Numbered from the stretch's first letter, positions 1-7,809 are shown. The stretch: 11,838 nt of DNA from Fidelibacterota bacterium (GCA_023134755.1 JAGLUM010000119.1:1-11838); one strand, 5' to 3'. The notes: generated by a model not told the origin, from the sequence alone. Made by a program: numbers and translations.

Positions 1-1482
1 AAGCAAATCGTTACTATATTTATTTTTAAGATCCTTTATTGCTTTCGCGGCAGTTACCAGACCCATTCCATCTCTGTATATACCCACATGTTCATCCATA
101 ACTTCATGCATTTTATCCCGGATTTCTGCAACACGAAAATGCCCATTGTGTGATAATAAATGATCTATTTTATTTTCTTCTTCGAAAAAAGCATTCTTAA
201 AAAATATATCCTTTGGTATTTTTACATACTTATGTGCTATATATTGATCAACACTTTCTGAAGCAATTTCACCAAATACCAGTGCTTCCAGCAGTGAATT
301 CCCTCCCATTCTGTTAGCGCCATGAATACCAGCACAGGCACATTCTCCGGATGCAAAAAGTCCATGGATATTGGTTTCGGCTTTTTCATTCGTATGAATA
401 CCACCAATAGTATAATGCTGTCCGGGGGTTATCGGAATTAGGTGCCGGACGGGATCAAGGCCTGTATAGGTCTTACATAATTCCTGAACACCCGGCAGTC
501 GAGTTTTTATTTTTTTTGTTCCCAACCTTCTCATATCTAAATGAACACAAGTCGCATTCACTCCACGGCCCGCAAGAATTTCACGGCGGATATTCCGACT
601 GATGATGTCGCGGGGTGATAGTTCTTTATCTTTTTTTGAATCATCATAAGTTTCAAGAAAACGTTCTCCTTTTCGGTTCACCAATATAGCACCTTCACCT
701 CTGGCTGCTTCTGTAATCAAAATATGCGAACCGGAAAGCTGTGTGGGATGAAACTGTATAAACTCCATATCTTTCAGTAAGGTACCTGCATACAAAGGAA
801 CAGCAACACCCCATCCGCTGTTTGTCAAAGGATTTGATGTCCTGCCGTAAATACGGCCAATTCCACCGGTAGCCCAAATAACTGCTTTTGCTGTAAAAAT
901 CTCCATTTTGCCGGTTGCAATCTGTATTGCGATCACGCCCACAGCTGTATTATTTATTACCAATAATTTTAAAACAAACCATTCTTCAAAAAATTGCAGT
1001 TGAGAAGGTTTGTTCTGTCGTAAACGAACACACTGCTCATACAATGTGTTCATCATAACATGTCCTGTTTTATCAGCTGAATATACGGTACGTGGTTTGG
1101 ACGAGGCACCCATCATGCGTTGCGCAATTTTATTGTCTTTTGTCCGGGAAAATAAACACCCCCAACGTTCCAGTTCCTTTATCATTCCCGGACCGCGGCT
1201 GACAAGTGTTTCAACAGCAGCAGTATCAGAAAAATAATGTCCACATGCAATGGTATCCTGTAAATGCATATCAATAGAATCTCCGGAGAAAGGGTCATCT
1301 TTAGTTTTTGGGAATTTTTTATCTAAAACGGCATTCACTCCTCCGGAGGCTGTAACGCTATGTGAACGCAGAGGGTGAACTTTTGTGATAACTGCGACTC
1401 GTTGTTCTCGTTTTACCGAACCTATGGCCGCACGGAGACCTGCCATTCCGGCTCCGACAATAATAACATCAAATTCTTTCAC
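1..1482 (-). CDS. sdhA: Succinate dehydrogenase/fumarate reductase flavoprotein subunit (C-terminus beyond window)
   Basis: This is the FAD-binding catalytic subunit of respiratory complex II, which oxidises succinate to fumarate (or the reverse) on the cytoplasmic face of the inner membrane. I translated 494 codons open to the left edge; the family is usually about 570-600 residues, so roughly the last 80-100 are missing. Visible features, counting GTG as 1, are the dinucleotide-binding VGAGMAG (9-15), the covalent-FAD histidine in RSHSVTASGG (H41), FHPTQ with H245, TEAARGEGA (257-265), the catalytic arginine in SPRDIIS (R291), HYTIGGI with H356, and the substrate arginine in GANRMGGNSLLEA (R391). 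All catalytic residues known in E. coli SdhA have counterparts. The GTG start at 1482 overlaps the sdhC TGA as GTGA, suggesting translational coupling. An in-frame ATG at 1494 is the alternative start. The iron-sulfur subunit sdhB presumably follows outside the window. SDH and fumarate reductase cannot be told apart from this subunit alone. Confidence 0.95.
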   Translation of the reverse strand, partial: MKEFDVIIVGAGMAGLRAAIGSVKREQRVAVITKVHPLRSHSVTASGGVNAVLDKKFPKTKDDPFSGDSIDMHLQDTIACGHYFSDTAAVETLVSRGPGMIKELERWGCLFSRTKDNKIAQRMMGASSKPRTVYSADKTGHVMMNTLYEQCVRLRQNKPSQLQFFEEWFVLKLLVINNTAVGVIAIQIATGKMEIFTAKAVIWATGGIGRIYGRTSNPLTNSGWGVAVPLYAGTLLKDMEFIQFHPTQLSGSHILITEAARGEGAILVNRKGERFLETYDDSKKDKELSPRDIISRNIRREILAGRGVNATCVHLDMRRLGTKKIKTRLPGVQELCKTYTGLDPVRHLIPITPGQHYTIGGIHTNEKAETNIHGLFASGECACAGIHGANRMGGNSLLEALVFGEIASESVDQYIAHKYVKIPKDIFFKNAFFEEENKIDHLLSHNGHFRVAEIRDKMHEVMDEHVGIYRDGMGLVTAAKAIKDLKNKYSNDLL

Positions 1483-1859
1483 GTTTGTACCCATAAGGAA
1501 ATAACATGTATAAGATAGAATGTTGCTCCTGTTAAAAACATTACAATCACAATCGCCGTTAACAATTTCTGTATACGTCCGATATTAAACAGATCAATAA
1601 TAAGAATCTTCAGTCCATTGAGAACGTGCCATAAAAGAGCCACAACAAAAACGGTTCCAATAATGCGGAAAATAAGTAAATCGAGAATCATCATCATTTT
1701 ATCAAAAGAAATAGGACCAAACTGAATGGTAGTTAAAATGATAAGATAAAAAACACCAAGAATCAAAAGCGTAATTCCGGTAATGCGATGCATAATGTAT
1801 GAAAACATCCCTAACTGAAAATTCATTCTGTAATGTGTTAATGTATTTGCTTTTTTCAT
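1479..1859 (-). CDS. sdhC: Succinate dehydrogenase cytochrome b subunit SdhC
   Basis: This 126-residue integral membrane protein is one of the two anchor subunits that hold SdhAB on the inner membrane and pass electrons to quinone. Three hydrophobic helices are evident (about 18-42, 58-80 and 97-122). The SdhC signature SYIMHRITG is at 20-28, with R25 in the place of the quinone-site arginine. WHVLNGLKILIID (77-89) contains H78, the expected axial ligand of haem b. I place the start at the ATG at 1859, which overlaps the upstream sdhD stop as TAATG. The longer reading frame from 1886 would overlap sdhD by 28 bases and is less likely. The gene ends in a GTGA overlap with sdhA. Assignment to SdhC rather than SdhD rests on the HRITG signature and the WHxxNGLK haem motif. 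Confidence 0.9.
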   Translation of the reverse strand: MKKANTLTHYRMNFQLGMFSYIMHRITGITLLILGVFYLIILTTIQFGPISFDKMMMILDLLIFRIIGTVFVVALLWHVLNGLKILIIDLFNIGRIQKLLTAIVIVMFLTGATFYLIHVISLWVQT

Positions 1860-2209
1860 TACTGTCCCAATAAAATTAAATTCCACTCACTCAGAAGGAT
1901 AAGCAAAACGCCCGAGACAATCAGGATTACTTTATATGTTTTTTTTACTGTTTTAGAAGGATTGCGGTCTGTTATAATGGTCCATAATCCTGAAAATCCG
2001 TGATATACAGCTAAAACAAGAAAGATGGAATAAAAGATAAGCCATTCGGGGTGTGACAAAAGTGCATGCAGACCTTCATAGCGTATGGGCCATTCAAGTT
2101 TAAAGATGGAAACCCAGAAATGAATAGCGACACAAATAGCCAACTGCAATCCGTTGATGCGCTGAAATGTCCATCGTAATTTTTCCGGGCTATGTTTCCA
2201 CTTAAGCAT
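1859..2209 (-). CDS. sdhD: Succinate dehydrogenase membrane anchor subunit SdhD
   Basis: This 116-residue, three-helix membrane protein is the second anchor subunit of complex II. Helices lie near residues 19-36, 56-80 and 92-114. VYHGFSGLWTIITD (68-81) closely follows the SdhD haem motif (E. coli: His, then Trp, then a Thr-Asp end), making H70 the probable second haem b ligand. The early WTFQRINGLQL also resembles the QRxTG motif shared by the anchor families. E. coli has a quinone-site tyrosine after the Asp; here that position is Arg82. I chose the ATG at 2209 (MLKWKH). A TTG at 2245 would add 12 hydrophobic residues and is less plausible. Neither start has a good Shine-Dalgarno site. This is the first gene of the sdh set, 88 bases downstream of dsbD, and its stop overlaps the sdhC start. 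Confidence 0.82.
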   Translation of the reverse strand: MLKWKHSPEKLRWTFQRINGLQLAICVAIHFWVSIFKLEWPIRYEGLHALLSHPEWLIFYSIFLVLAVYHGFSGLWTIITDRNPSKTVKKTYKVILIVSGVLLILLSEWNLILLGQ

Positions 2210-2269
2210 AATTTTAAATGTATTGACAAAAATGAAAAGAATCAATCATTTTCAGTTACATATAATCTG

Positions 2270-2275
2270 TGTCAA
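2270..2275 (-). promoter_or_regulatory. Possible -35 element upstream of sdhD
   Basis: Read leftward, the dsbD-sdhD gap contains a perfect TTGACA about 60 bases before the sdhD ATG. A convincing -10 is lacking: the hexamer at 17-base spacing is AAAATG. No hairpin terminator separates dsbD from sdhD, so read-through transcription from dsbD is equally possible. Low confidence. Confidence 0.25.
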
Positions 2276-2297
2276 AATAGCAACTTTCTTGAATGCT

Positions 2298-4076
2298 TTA
2301 TTTTAATAGTGCGGCCTCTAAACGCCGGATAAAATCATCCGGTTTTTCAAACCCGTTCAGACGCTGATCATCACGTTTTTTTCCTGTTGAATCATAAAAA
2401 ATGATAGTTGGTACGCCTACAATATTAAATTGATCTCTAATAGTATCTGTTGCATCACGCGCAATTGTTACATCTACTTTTAAACGAATAAAATCCTGTA
2501 ATGCTCCTTGCACTTCAGGGTCTGTAAATGTAATGTGTTCTAATTCCTTGCATGGATTACACCAATCCGCATAAAAATCTATGATAATCGGTTTTTTATC
2601 ACTTATTGCTTCCAGAACTGCTTCATTAGAGAATTCTTCCCAAGGCATTTTTGGGGTATCACTAATAACAGGCTTTATCATGATAATCCCCAGAGCAAGC
2701 ACGATCATTGCCAAAACGACTTTTGAACGTGAAAACCCTGGAATGGAAAGACCGGACTTGTCAATAACAGCAAAGTATACGGCAGCGGCAATCATATAAA
2801 TTGGTAATAATAGGCTGCCAATGGTATCCGGCAGTAAAGGTAAAATAAAATATATGGCCATCCCAACCAGTGCGAGGCCAAAAAATATACGCACACTATT
2901 CAGCCACTCACCTGATCGCGGTAAACTGCTGATCTTTGCTGAGAATATGCCGAGGAACAAATATGGCATACCTAATCCAAGTGCTAAAATAAAGAAGGTA
3001 ATAAAACCAATAAACAGATTTCCCTTCTGTGCGACAAAACTTAATAAACTGACCACAAACGGTCCTACACAGGGCGCAGCGACAATACCCATAGTTAAAC
3101 CCATAATAAGAGCCCCAAGGGCACCGCTCTTGCTGCCGCCGCCAACTTGAGTTAACACATTGGGAAGTTTAAATTCATATAGCCCAAACATACTCAATGA
3201 AAGTGCCAGCATAAGCACTGAGAAAAAGATCAATGTAGCAGGATGTGCAAGTAAAGACCCCATCATACTGCCGCTGAGAGCAGCCAGAGTCCCTACAATG
3301 GAATAAGTTATTGCTAATCCAACCACATACATTACGGCCAATAATACCGGCGAGCGCCTATCTTTTTGAGAGATAAAATATCCCATAGTTATAGGGATTA
3401 AAGGGTATACACAGGGAGTAAGATTTAAGGCTAATCCCATAAAAAAGACCATAATCAAAATGATGAGGATATTCTTATTTTCAAAGGGGGTGTCCGGATC
3501 TTTTTCAGCTATAGGTCTATTTTCTAAAAGGATTTGTGGTCTTTCTTCTTTAGATATCATCGAAGATCTTTCTTGCTCAATAGGCTGTTGATTATCCGAA
3601 ATTTCCCGGGGTATTTCTGTAATGTAAATAGTAACAGGGTAATATATTTTTTCGGGTGATAAACAGGTAGTATCATTGCATGCCTGATAGGTGAATATAA
3701 AGGTAATTTCATGCTCACCAATTACAGTATTTTTATTGATATCAAGAGTAATGGGAATTTGTATTTCCCCTTCATAAAGTGATAATTTTCCGCCCCATTT
3801 TGTTTTTTTTATCTCTCCTTTAGGGTATAAAATATTAGATAATTGAATTTGTATGTCTGCTTTAATATTCACTTCTGCTGCAATTGAATAATCATCAAGG
3901 ATTTTAGCGCTATTAATATGCCAATCTTCTATAATGTCTACTCTCAACGTCAACTCTTGGGAAGTTCCCGGATACATTTTGCCGGGAACCGACTGTATGG
4001 ATATTTGTACTATGTCATCTTCTGCCCACGCAAATAGTGCAGAAATTATAAATAAGACTGTCAGAATTTGTTTCAT
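2298..4076 (-). CDS. dsbD: Thiol:disulfide interchange protein DsbD (cytochrome c biogenesis-type transporter)
   Basis: DsbD takes electrons from cytoplasmic thioredoxin and passes them through three domains to periplasmic thiol proteins (DsbC-type isomerases, cytochrome c maturation factors). At 592 residues it is slightly longer than the 565 of E. coli DsbD. A signal peptide (1-18) is followed by the periplasmic alpha domain with the cysteine pair C133/C138 in QACNDTTC. The transmembrane beta domain of about eight helices (200-470) has its redox cysteines in NLTPCVYPLIP (C222) and VAAPCVGPF (C336). The C-terminal thioredoxin domain (475-592) has WCNPC (C506, C509) and the cis-proline loop GVPT (P556). 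All six redox cysteines are present, so it should be functional. The ATG at 4076 has AAAGGA a few bases upstream. It is the first gene of the leftward block, ahead of sdhDCA; no shared function with them is implied. Confidence 0.95.
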   Translation of the reverse strand: MKQILTVLFIISALFAWAEDDIVQISIQSVPGKMYPGTSQELTLRVDIIEDWHINSAKILDDYSIAAEVNIKADIQIQLSNILYPKGEIKKTKWGGKLSLYEGEIQIPITLDINKNTVIGEHEITFIFTYQACNDTTCLSPEKIYYPVTIYITEIPREISDNQQPIEQERSSMISKEERPQILLENRPIAEKDPDTPFENKNILIILIMVFFMGLALNLTPCVYPLIPITMGYFISQKDRRSPVLLAVMYVVGLAITYSIVGTLAALSGSMMGSLLAHPATLIFFSVLMLALSLSMFGLYEFKLPNVLTQVGGGSKSGALGALIMGLTMGIVAAPCVGPFVVSLLSFVAQKGNLFIGFITFFILALGLGMPYLFLGIFSAKISSLPRSGEWLNSVRIFFGLALVGMAIYFILPLLPDTIGSLLLPIYMIAAAVYFAVIDKSGLSIPGFSRSKVVLAMIVLALGIIMIKPVISDTPKMPWEEFSNEAVLEAISDKKPIIIDFYADWCNPCKELEHITFTDPEVQGALQDFIRLKVDVTIARDATDTIRDQFNIVGVPTIIFYDSTGKKRDDQRLNGFEKPDDFIRRLEAALLK

Positions 4077-4097
4077 AAGTGTCCTTTCATTTCTGCG

Positions 4098-4127
4098 TGT
4101 ATATTAGATAAAAAAACAATCATTCAA
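4098..4127 (-). promoter_or_regulatory. Candidate dsbD promoter
   Basis: Read leftward, TTGAAT (4127-4122) and TATACA (4103-4098) are separated by 18 bases, placing the transcript start close to dsbD and its AAAGGA ribosome site. TAATAT at 15-base spacing is an alternative -10. The match is moderate. It lies back to back with the tRNA-Gly promoter, with only 12 bases between the two -35 hexamers. Confidence 0.4.
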
Positions 4128-4139
4128 CACATTTTTTTA

Positions 4140-4168
4140 TTGCAAATTCGGTTTTTTCGCATTATAAT
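4140..4168 (+). promoter_or_regulatory. Sigma70-type promoter of tRNA-Gly(GCC)
   Basis: TTGCAA (4140-4145) and a perfect TATAAT (4163-4168) are spaced by 17 bases, close to the housekeeping sigma consensus. Transcription should begin near 4175, about 12 bases before the mature tRNA 5' end at 4187. This is the best promoter in the window, as expected for a stable-RNA gene. Confidence 0.75.
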
Positions 4169-4186
4169 TTTTGGCATTTTTAATAT

Positions 4187-4258
4187 GCGAGAGTAGCTCA
4201 GTGGTAGAGCCCCACGTTGCCAACGTGGCTGTCGCGAGTTCAAATCTCGTCTCTCGCT
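4187..4258 (+). tRNA. tRNA-Gly (anticodon GCC)
   Basis: A complete 72-base cloverleaf can be folded by eye. The acceptor stem GCGAGAG pairs with CTCTCGC at 4251-4257. The D arm is GCTC/GAGC (4196-4210). The anticodon stem CCACG/CGTGG has the loop TTGCCAA, putting anticodon GCC at 4219-4221. The T arm GCGAG/CTCGT has one G-U pair and the loop TTCAAAT. The discriminator base is U73, as expected for bacterial tRNA-Gly. The 3' CCA is not encoded (TCA follows the acceptor stem), so it must be added enzymatically. It decodes GGC and GGU. Confidence 0.97.
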
Positions 4259-4262
4259 CACT

Positions 4263-4291
4263 ACCCTGTCATCCGACAGGGTTTTTATTTT
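4263..4291 (+). terminator. Intrinsic terminator after tRNA-Gly(GCC)
   Basis: A perfect 8-bp stem, ACCCTGTC (4263-4270) with GACAGGGT (4275-4282), closes the loop ATCC and runs into TTTTATTTT. This rho-independent terminator starts five bases after the tRNA. It makes the tRNA a single-gene transcript and isolates it from the aminotransferase gene. Confidence 0.88.
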
Positions 4292-4362
4292 ACCGTCTGT
4301 TTTTATTATCACACTTTTCCTGCTTTTACCTTTATTTTAAGGTAGTATAATGTCTATTTGCC

Positions 4363-4391
4363 TTGACTTCATTACGAATATTTTATTAAAT
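4363..4391 (+). promoter_or_regulatory. Candidate promoter of the aminotransferase gene
   Basis: TTGACT (4363-4368) is followed after 17 bases by TTAAAT (4386-4391), giving a leader of about 20 bases that retains the AAGAGG ribosome site at 4407-4412. A second candidate -10 is the perfect TATAAT at 4346-4351, which lacks a good -35. A promoter is needed here because a terminator lies just upstream, but which of the two is used is uncertain. Confidence 0.45.
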
Positions 4392-4418
4392 TTACGGGTT
4401 TAAATTAAGAGGTTTACT

Positions 4419-5612
4419 ATGCGAAAAATTATCCCTGCTTCCCGTGTTAAAAATATCCGATATGCAATTCGTGAAGTGGTTGGTCTTGCTAATGAAGTAA
4501 AAGCAAGTGGCAAGAAAATGTGCTTCTTAAATATTGGCGATCCGAATATTTTTGATTTTAAACCTCCACAGCATATGATCGATGCGGTATATCAAGCAAT
4601 GATGGCAAATAAAAACGGCTATTCTCCTTCCTCGGGAATTGAGGAAGCACGCGATTCTATCCGCAGTCAGGCAAAACGCAATGGCATTCAGGATATAAGA
4701 GATATTATTATTACCCATGGTGCCAGTGAAGGCATAGAATTGTGCTTAACCGGTTTACTTGAAGCCGGAGAAAATGTCCTCCTTCCCCAACCCGGATATC
4801 CGCTTTACTCCTCAATAATGGCAAAGCTGAATGCAGAAGTAAATCCGTATTATCTGAATGAGGAAAATGGTTGGAATCTTGATATTTCGGATATTGAAAG
4901 CAGGATCAATAAAAAAACACGAGCGATCGTTGTTATTAATCCCAACAATCCTACCGGAGCAGTTTATCCAAAAGAAACGCTATTGGAAATTATTGAACTG
5001 GCCCGAAAGTATAATTTGCTTCTCTTTAGTGACGAAATTTATGATAAACTGCTTTTCGACAACGGAACATATACTTCTATGGGTAGCTTATGCAATGATG
5101 TTCCCATTGTTACCTTTAATGGTTTGTCTAAATCTTATGTTGTACCCGGATTTCGAATCGGCTGGGCAATTTTTAGCGGTCCAATTGAAATTATGAGTGA
5201 TTATATTGACGGCGTAAATAAAATGGCAAGAGCCCGATTAAGCGCAAACCATCCGGTACAATTTGCAATCAAGACTGCGCTTGACGGTCCGCAAGACCAT
5301 ATCAAAACAATGCTTGAAACGCTGACGATCCGTCGTGATCTAACGGTAAATATGTTAAACGAAATAGAAGAATTTGACTGTAAAGTTCCTAAGGGTGCAT
5401 TTTATGCTTTTCCCACACTTCGGATACCCGATAAAGATGAAGATTTTGTAAAAGATTTAATCCGTGAAACCGGTGTTGTCACTGTACACGGCAGCGGGTT
5501 TGGACAAAAACCCGGCACAAAGCATCTGCGGATCGTTTTTCTACCCAACGAGACGGTATTGGAACAGGCATACGATAATATCCGTGCTTTTGTAAAAAAA
5601 CGTTATCATTAA
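4419..5612 (+). CDS. alaA: PLP-dependent aminotransferase, AlaA-type alanine transaminase
   Basis: This 397-residue fold-type I, class I/II aminotransferase most resembles the AlaA/AlaT group, which interconverts pyruvate plus glutamate with alanine plus 2-oxoglutarate in the cytoplasm. Visible residues are NIGDP near the N-terminus (38-42), the PLP-contacting asparagine in INPNNPTGAVY (N177), the aspartate that binds the pyridine nitrogen in SDEIYDK (D205), the Schiff-base lysine in FNGLSKSY (K238), the phosphate-site arginine in PGFRIGW (R246), and the substrate-carboxylate arginine in HLRIVFLP (R371). The segments around NNPTGAVY, DEIYDK and FNGLSK closely match E. coli AlaA as I remember it. 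The ATG has AAGAGG six bases upstream. The gene sits between two glycine tRNA genes. Aspartate or aromatic aminotransferase activity cannot be excluded from sequence; alanine is the best guess. Confidence 0.88.
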   Translation: MRKIIPASRVKNIRYAIREVVGLANEVKASGKKMCFLNIGDPNIFDFKPPQHMIDAVYQAMMANKNGYSPSSGIEEARDSIRSQAKRNGIQDIRDIIITHGASEGIELCLTGLLEAGENVLLPQPGYPLYSSIMAKLNAEVNPYYLNEENGWNLDISDIESRINKKTRAIVVINPNNPTGAVYPKETLLEIIELARKYNLLLFSDEIYDKLLFDNGTYTSMGSLCNDVPIVTFNGLSKSYVVPGFRIGWAIFSGPIEIMSDYIDGVNKMARARLSANHPVQFAIKTALDGPQDHIKTMLETLTIRRDLTVNMLNEIEEFDCKVPKGAFYAFPTLRIPDKDEDFVKDLIRETGVVTVHGSGFGQKPGTKHLRIVFLPNETVLEQAYDNIRAFVKKRYH

Positions 5613-5665
5613 TGATATAAGTTTACAGATAGTTTTTATCTTACAAACTTTGTTGTAAATACCAA

Positions 5666-5736
5666 GCGGGTGTAGTTCAATGGCAGAACATTAGCTTCCC
5701 AAGCTAAATACGGGGGTTCGATTCCCCTCACCCGCT
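5666..5736 (+). tRNA. tRNA-Gly (anticodon CCC)
   Basis: This is a complete 71-base cloverleaf. The acceptor stem GCGGGTG pairs with CACCCGC (5729-5735). The D arm is GTTC/GAAC. The anticodon stem TTAGC/GCTAA has the loop TTCCCAA, with anticodon CCC at 5698-5700. The variable loop is four bases. The T arm is GGGGG/CCCCT with loop TTCGATT. The discriminator is U and CCA is not encoded. It decodes GGG. It starts 53 bases after the aminotransferase stop. I see no convincing promoter in that gap and no hairpin terminator after it, so it may be processed from the aminotransferase transcript. Confidence 0.96.
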
Positions 5737-5895
5737 CAAACACCATAACTCTGTAATATTATTGTTTTTTGTCCTTTTTAGATATTCGATATTTCATGTA
5801 TTTTCTCTGCATAATACATCTAAATATAAATAATATTTTACTCACACTTTTACTATAAAGCTCCTATATTCCGCGGATATCTTGAAAGGATTTTC

Positions 5896-7716
5896 GTGCG
5901 AAAAGAAACAATACGAAATATTGCTATTATTGCCCATGTTGACCATGGGAAAACAACTCTTATTGATGGAATGCTTCATCAAAGCGGAACTTTCCGGGCA
6001 AATCAGGAAATGGGAGCACGTGTTATGGATTCAATGGATCTTGAACGTGAACGCGGAATCACGATTACCGCAAAAAACACCGCTATCCAGTATCATGATG
6101 TTAAGATTAATATTATCGATACACCTGGACATGCTGATTTCGGCGGAGAAGTTGAACGCAGTCTAAACATGGTAGACGGTGTTTTACTACTGGTAGATGC
6201 ATCTGAAGGCCCCCTTCCTCAAACCCGGTTTGTATTGAAAAAAACGTTGGAACAATCACTTCCCGTTATATTGGTTATTAATAAAATTGATCGAAAAGAT
6301 CGCCGTATTGACGTAGTGATCAATGCAGTATATGATCTATTTATCGATCTTGGCGCAAATGACAGCCAGTTAGATTTTCCCATATTATTTACAAATGCAA
6401 AAGCCGGTATTTCTCATCGGGAACTTGGTGATGGATCAATGGATCTGACTTTTTTATTTGAAACAATTATTTCTGCAATTCCCGGACCGGATGCAGATGA
6501 CAATATGCCTGTTTCATTTTTAATGACAAACATCAGTTATGATAACTATGTTGGACAAATTGCCATTGGCCGTCTGTTGAATGGTGTTCTGGAAATGAAC
6601 AAATTGTATGCACATTGTAAAGAAGATACTATTAATGCAAATATAAAATTTTCAGCAATTTATAGCTTTCAGGGACTCAGGCGCATTCCGGTTGACAAAG
6701 TTTATGCCGGAGATATCATTGCATTTGCGGGTATTGACGGAATACACATTGGTGATTCAATCTCCGAAAATGATCATCCGGTACCACTTCCGCGGATTAA
6801 AGTTGACGAACCCACAGTATCGATGGTTTTTTATGTCAATAACGGACCTTTTGCCGGAATAGAAGGAAAATTTTTAACGTCCCGAAATATTAAAGAACGT
6901 CTTGAACGGGAAGTATTAGGCAATGTAGCCATTCAGGTGATCCCCACACATCGTGCAGATGCTTTTGAGGTACGCGGACGCGGAGAATTGCAGATGGCAG
7001 TACTGATTGAAACGATGCGCCGTGAAGGATTTGAGCTTATGGTTTCAAAACCGCATGTCATTATCCGTGAAATTGATGGTAAACGTCATGAACCGGTCGA
7101 GAATGTATATGTTGATATTCCTGAAGAATTTGTTGGAATAGTCACTGAAAAATTATCTAAACGTAAGGGCTGTATGCAAAGTATGATCAATAATGGTGTC
7201 GGGCGCACACATCTTGAATTTAGGATCCCGTCCCGGGGACTGATTGGATACAGGAGTCAGTTCCTGACCGATACCAAGGGCATGGGTATTTTAAATAGTG
7301 TTTTTTCCAGATATGAACCTTGGTTTGGTGCTATCCCACAGCGGAATTCCGGAGCTATTATTGCGGACCGTCCGGGAAAAGTTACTACCTATGCAAGCCT
7401 GGCAATGGAAGACCGCGGTGAATTAATTGTATCCGTGGGCGAAAAAGTTTACAATGGAATGATTGTCGGCGAACGCAATCGTGTAGACGATCTGATGGTT
7501 AATATCATTCGAGAAAAAAAACTTACCAATATGCGTGCATCATCTTCCGATACAACGGTTATTCTGCATGCACCGCGTATTTTAACACTTGATCAGGCTA
7601 TTGAATTCATCGCTGCGGATGAAGTAGTTGAAATTACTCCTTTATCTATCCGATTACGGAAATTTGAATTGGATCCACATGTGCGAAAGCAAAAAAAAAT
7701 ACAGAATCAGGAATAA
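5896..7716 (+). CDS. typA: Translational GTPase TypA/BipA
   Basis: TypA/BipA is a ribosome-binding GTPase of the EF-G/LepA superfamily, involved in 50S assembly and stress or cold adaptation. At 606 residues it has the normal family length. The GTPase domain shows G1 [10 protein letters not shown] (13-22), G2 RGITIT (53-58), G3 DTPGHADF (75-82) and G4 NKID (129-132). An EF-Tu-like domain II follows, then the EF-G-like III/V region with [20 protein letters not shown]. The TypA-specific C-terminal domain includes [17 protein letters not shown] and KKLTNMRAS. The start is GTG at 5896, with GAAAGGA at 5884-5890. The 159-base gap after tRNA-Gly(CCC) is AT-rich with a TATAAA at 5854-5859 but no clear -35. 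Nothing appears truncated, and assignment is secure. Confidence 0.97.
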   Translation: MRKETIRNIAIIAHVDHGKTTLIDGMLHQSGTFRANQEMGARVMDSMDLERERGITITAKNTAIQYHDVKINIIDTPGHADFGGEVERSLNMVDGVLLLVDASEGPLPQTRFVLKKTLEQSLPVILVINKIDRKDRRIDVVINAVYDLFIDLGANDSQLDFPILFTNAKAGISHRELGDGSMDLTFLFETIISAIPGPDADDNMPVSFLMTNISYDNYVGQIAIGRLLNGVLEMNKLYAHCKEDTINANIKFSAIYSFQGLRRIPVDKVYAGDIIAFAGIDGIHIGDSISENDHPVPLPRIKVDEPTVSMVFYVNNGPFAGIEGKFLTSRNIKERLEREVLGNVAIQVIPTHRADAFEVRGRGELQMAVLIETMRREGFELMVSKPHVIIREIDGKRHEPVENVYVDIPEEFVGIVTEKLSKRKGCMQSMINNGVGRTHLEFRIPSRGLIGYRSQFLTDTKGMGILNSVFSRYEPWFGAIPQRNSGAIIADRPGKVTTYASLAMEDRGELIVSVGEKVYNGMIVGERNRVDDLMVNIIREKKLTNMRASSSDTTVILHAPRILTLDQAIEFIAADEVVEITPLSIRLRKFELDPHVRKQKKIQNQE

Positions 7717-7754
7717 ATATTGATAATTTGTATTTCCTAAACTTTAACATTAGC

Positions 7755-7760
7755 TATAAT
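7755..7760 (+). promoter_or_regulatory. Candidate -10 element for the PAS-domain gene
   Basis: A perfect TATAAT lies 88 bases before the next ATG in an A/T-rich gap. The best -35 at normal spacing, TTTCCT (16 bases), is poor. If used, the leader would contain the inverted repeat at 7781-7809. A second -10-like TATTAT is at 7811-7816. Tentative only. Confidence 0.3.
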
Positions 7761-7780
7761 ATCTAAACATATTATTTATT

Positions 7781-7809
7781 AAATATTAACTTTTTTCCTA
7801 TTAATATTT
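7781..7809. repeat. A/T-only inverted repeat upstream of the PAS-domain gene
   Basis: AAATATTAA (7781-7789) and TTAATATTT (7801-7809) are perfect 9-bp inverted copies separated by 11 bases. The repeat lies 39 bases before the start codon. It could be an operator or leader hairpin, but the local sequence is so A/T-rich that chance is a real possibility. Confidence 0.3.

Noticed and set aside
1010..1237. Short open frames opposite sdhA, including this one and 695-877 in another frame.
   Set aside because: They lie inside an intact, highly conserved coding region, lack ribosome-binding sites and resemble no protein I know.
2210..2245. N-terminal extension of SdhD from a TTG start.
   Set aside because: It adds a hydrophobic segment ahead of the normal SdhD N-terminus, begins at a rare start codon and has no Shine-Dalgarno site.
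2261..2266. A perfect rightward TATAAT in the dsbD-sdhD gap.
   Set aside because: It would drive transcription into the antisense strand of dsbD, has no matching -35 element, and TATAAT-like words are frequent in A/T-rich gaps.
4124..4312. A 62-codon leftward open frame across tRNA-Gly(GCC) and its terminator.
   Set aside because: It is the antisense of a tRNA; such frames are a known annotation artefact and there is no ribosome-binding site.
5641..5658. 6-bp inverted repeat TTACAA/TTGTAA just before tRNA-Gly(CCC) as a terminator of the aminotransferase gene.
   Set aside because: The stem is short and A/T-rich and is not followed by a T-run.
4187..5736. tRNA genes as integration sites for a mobile element.
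   Set aside because: I saw no repeated tRNA 3' end nearby, no integrase, and the intervening gene is an ordinary metabolic gene.
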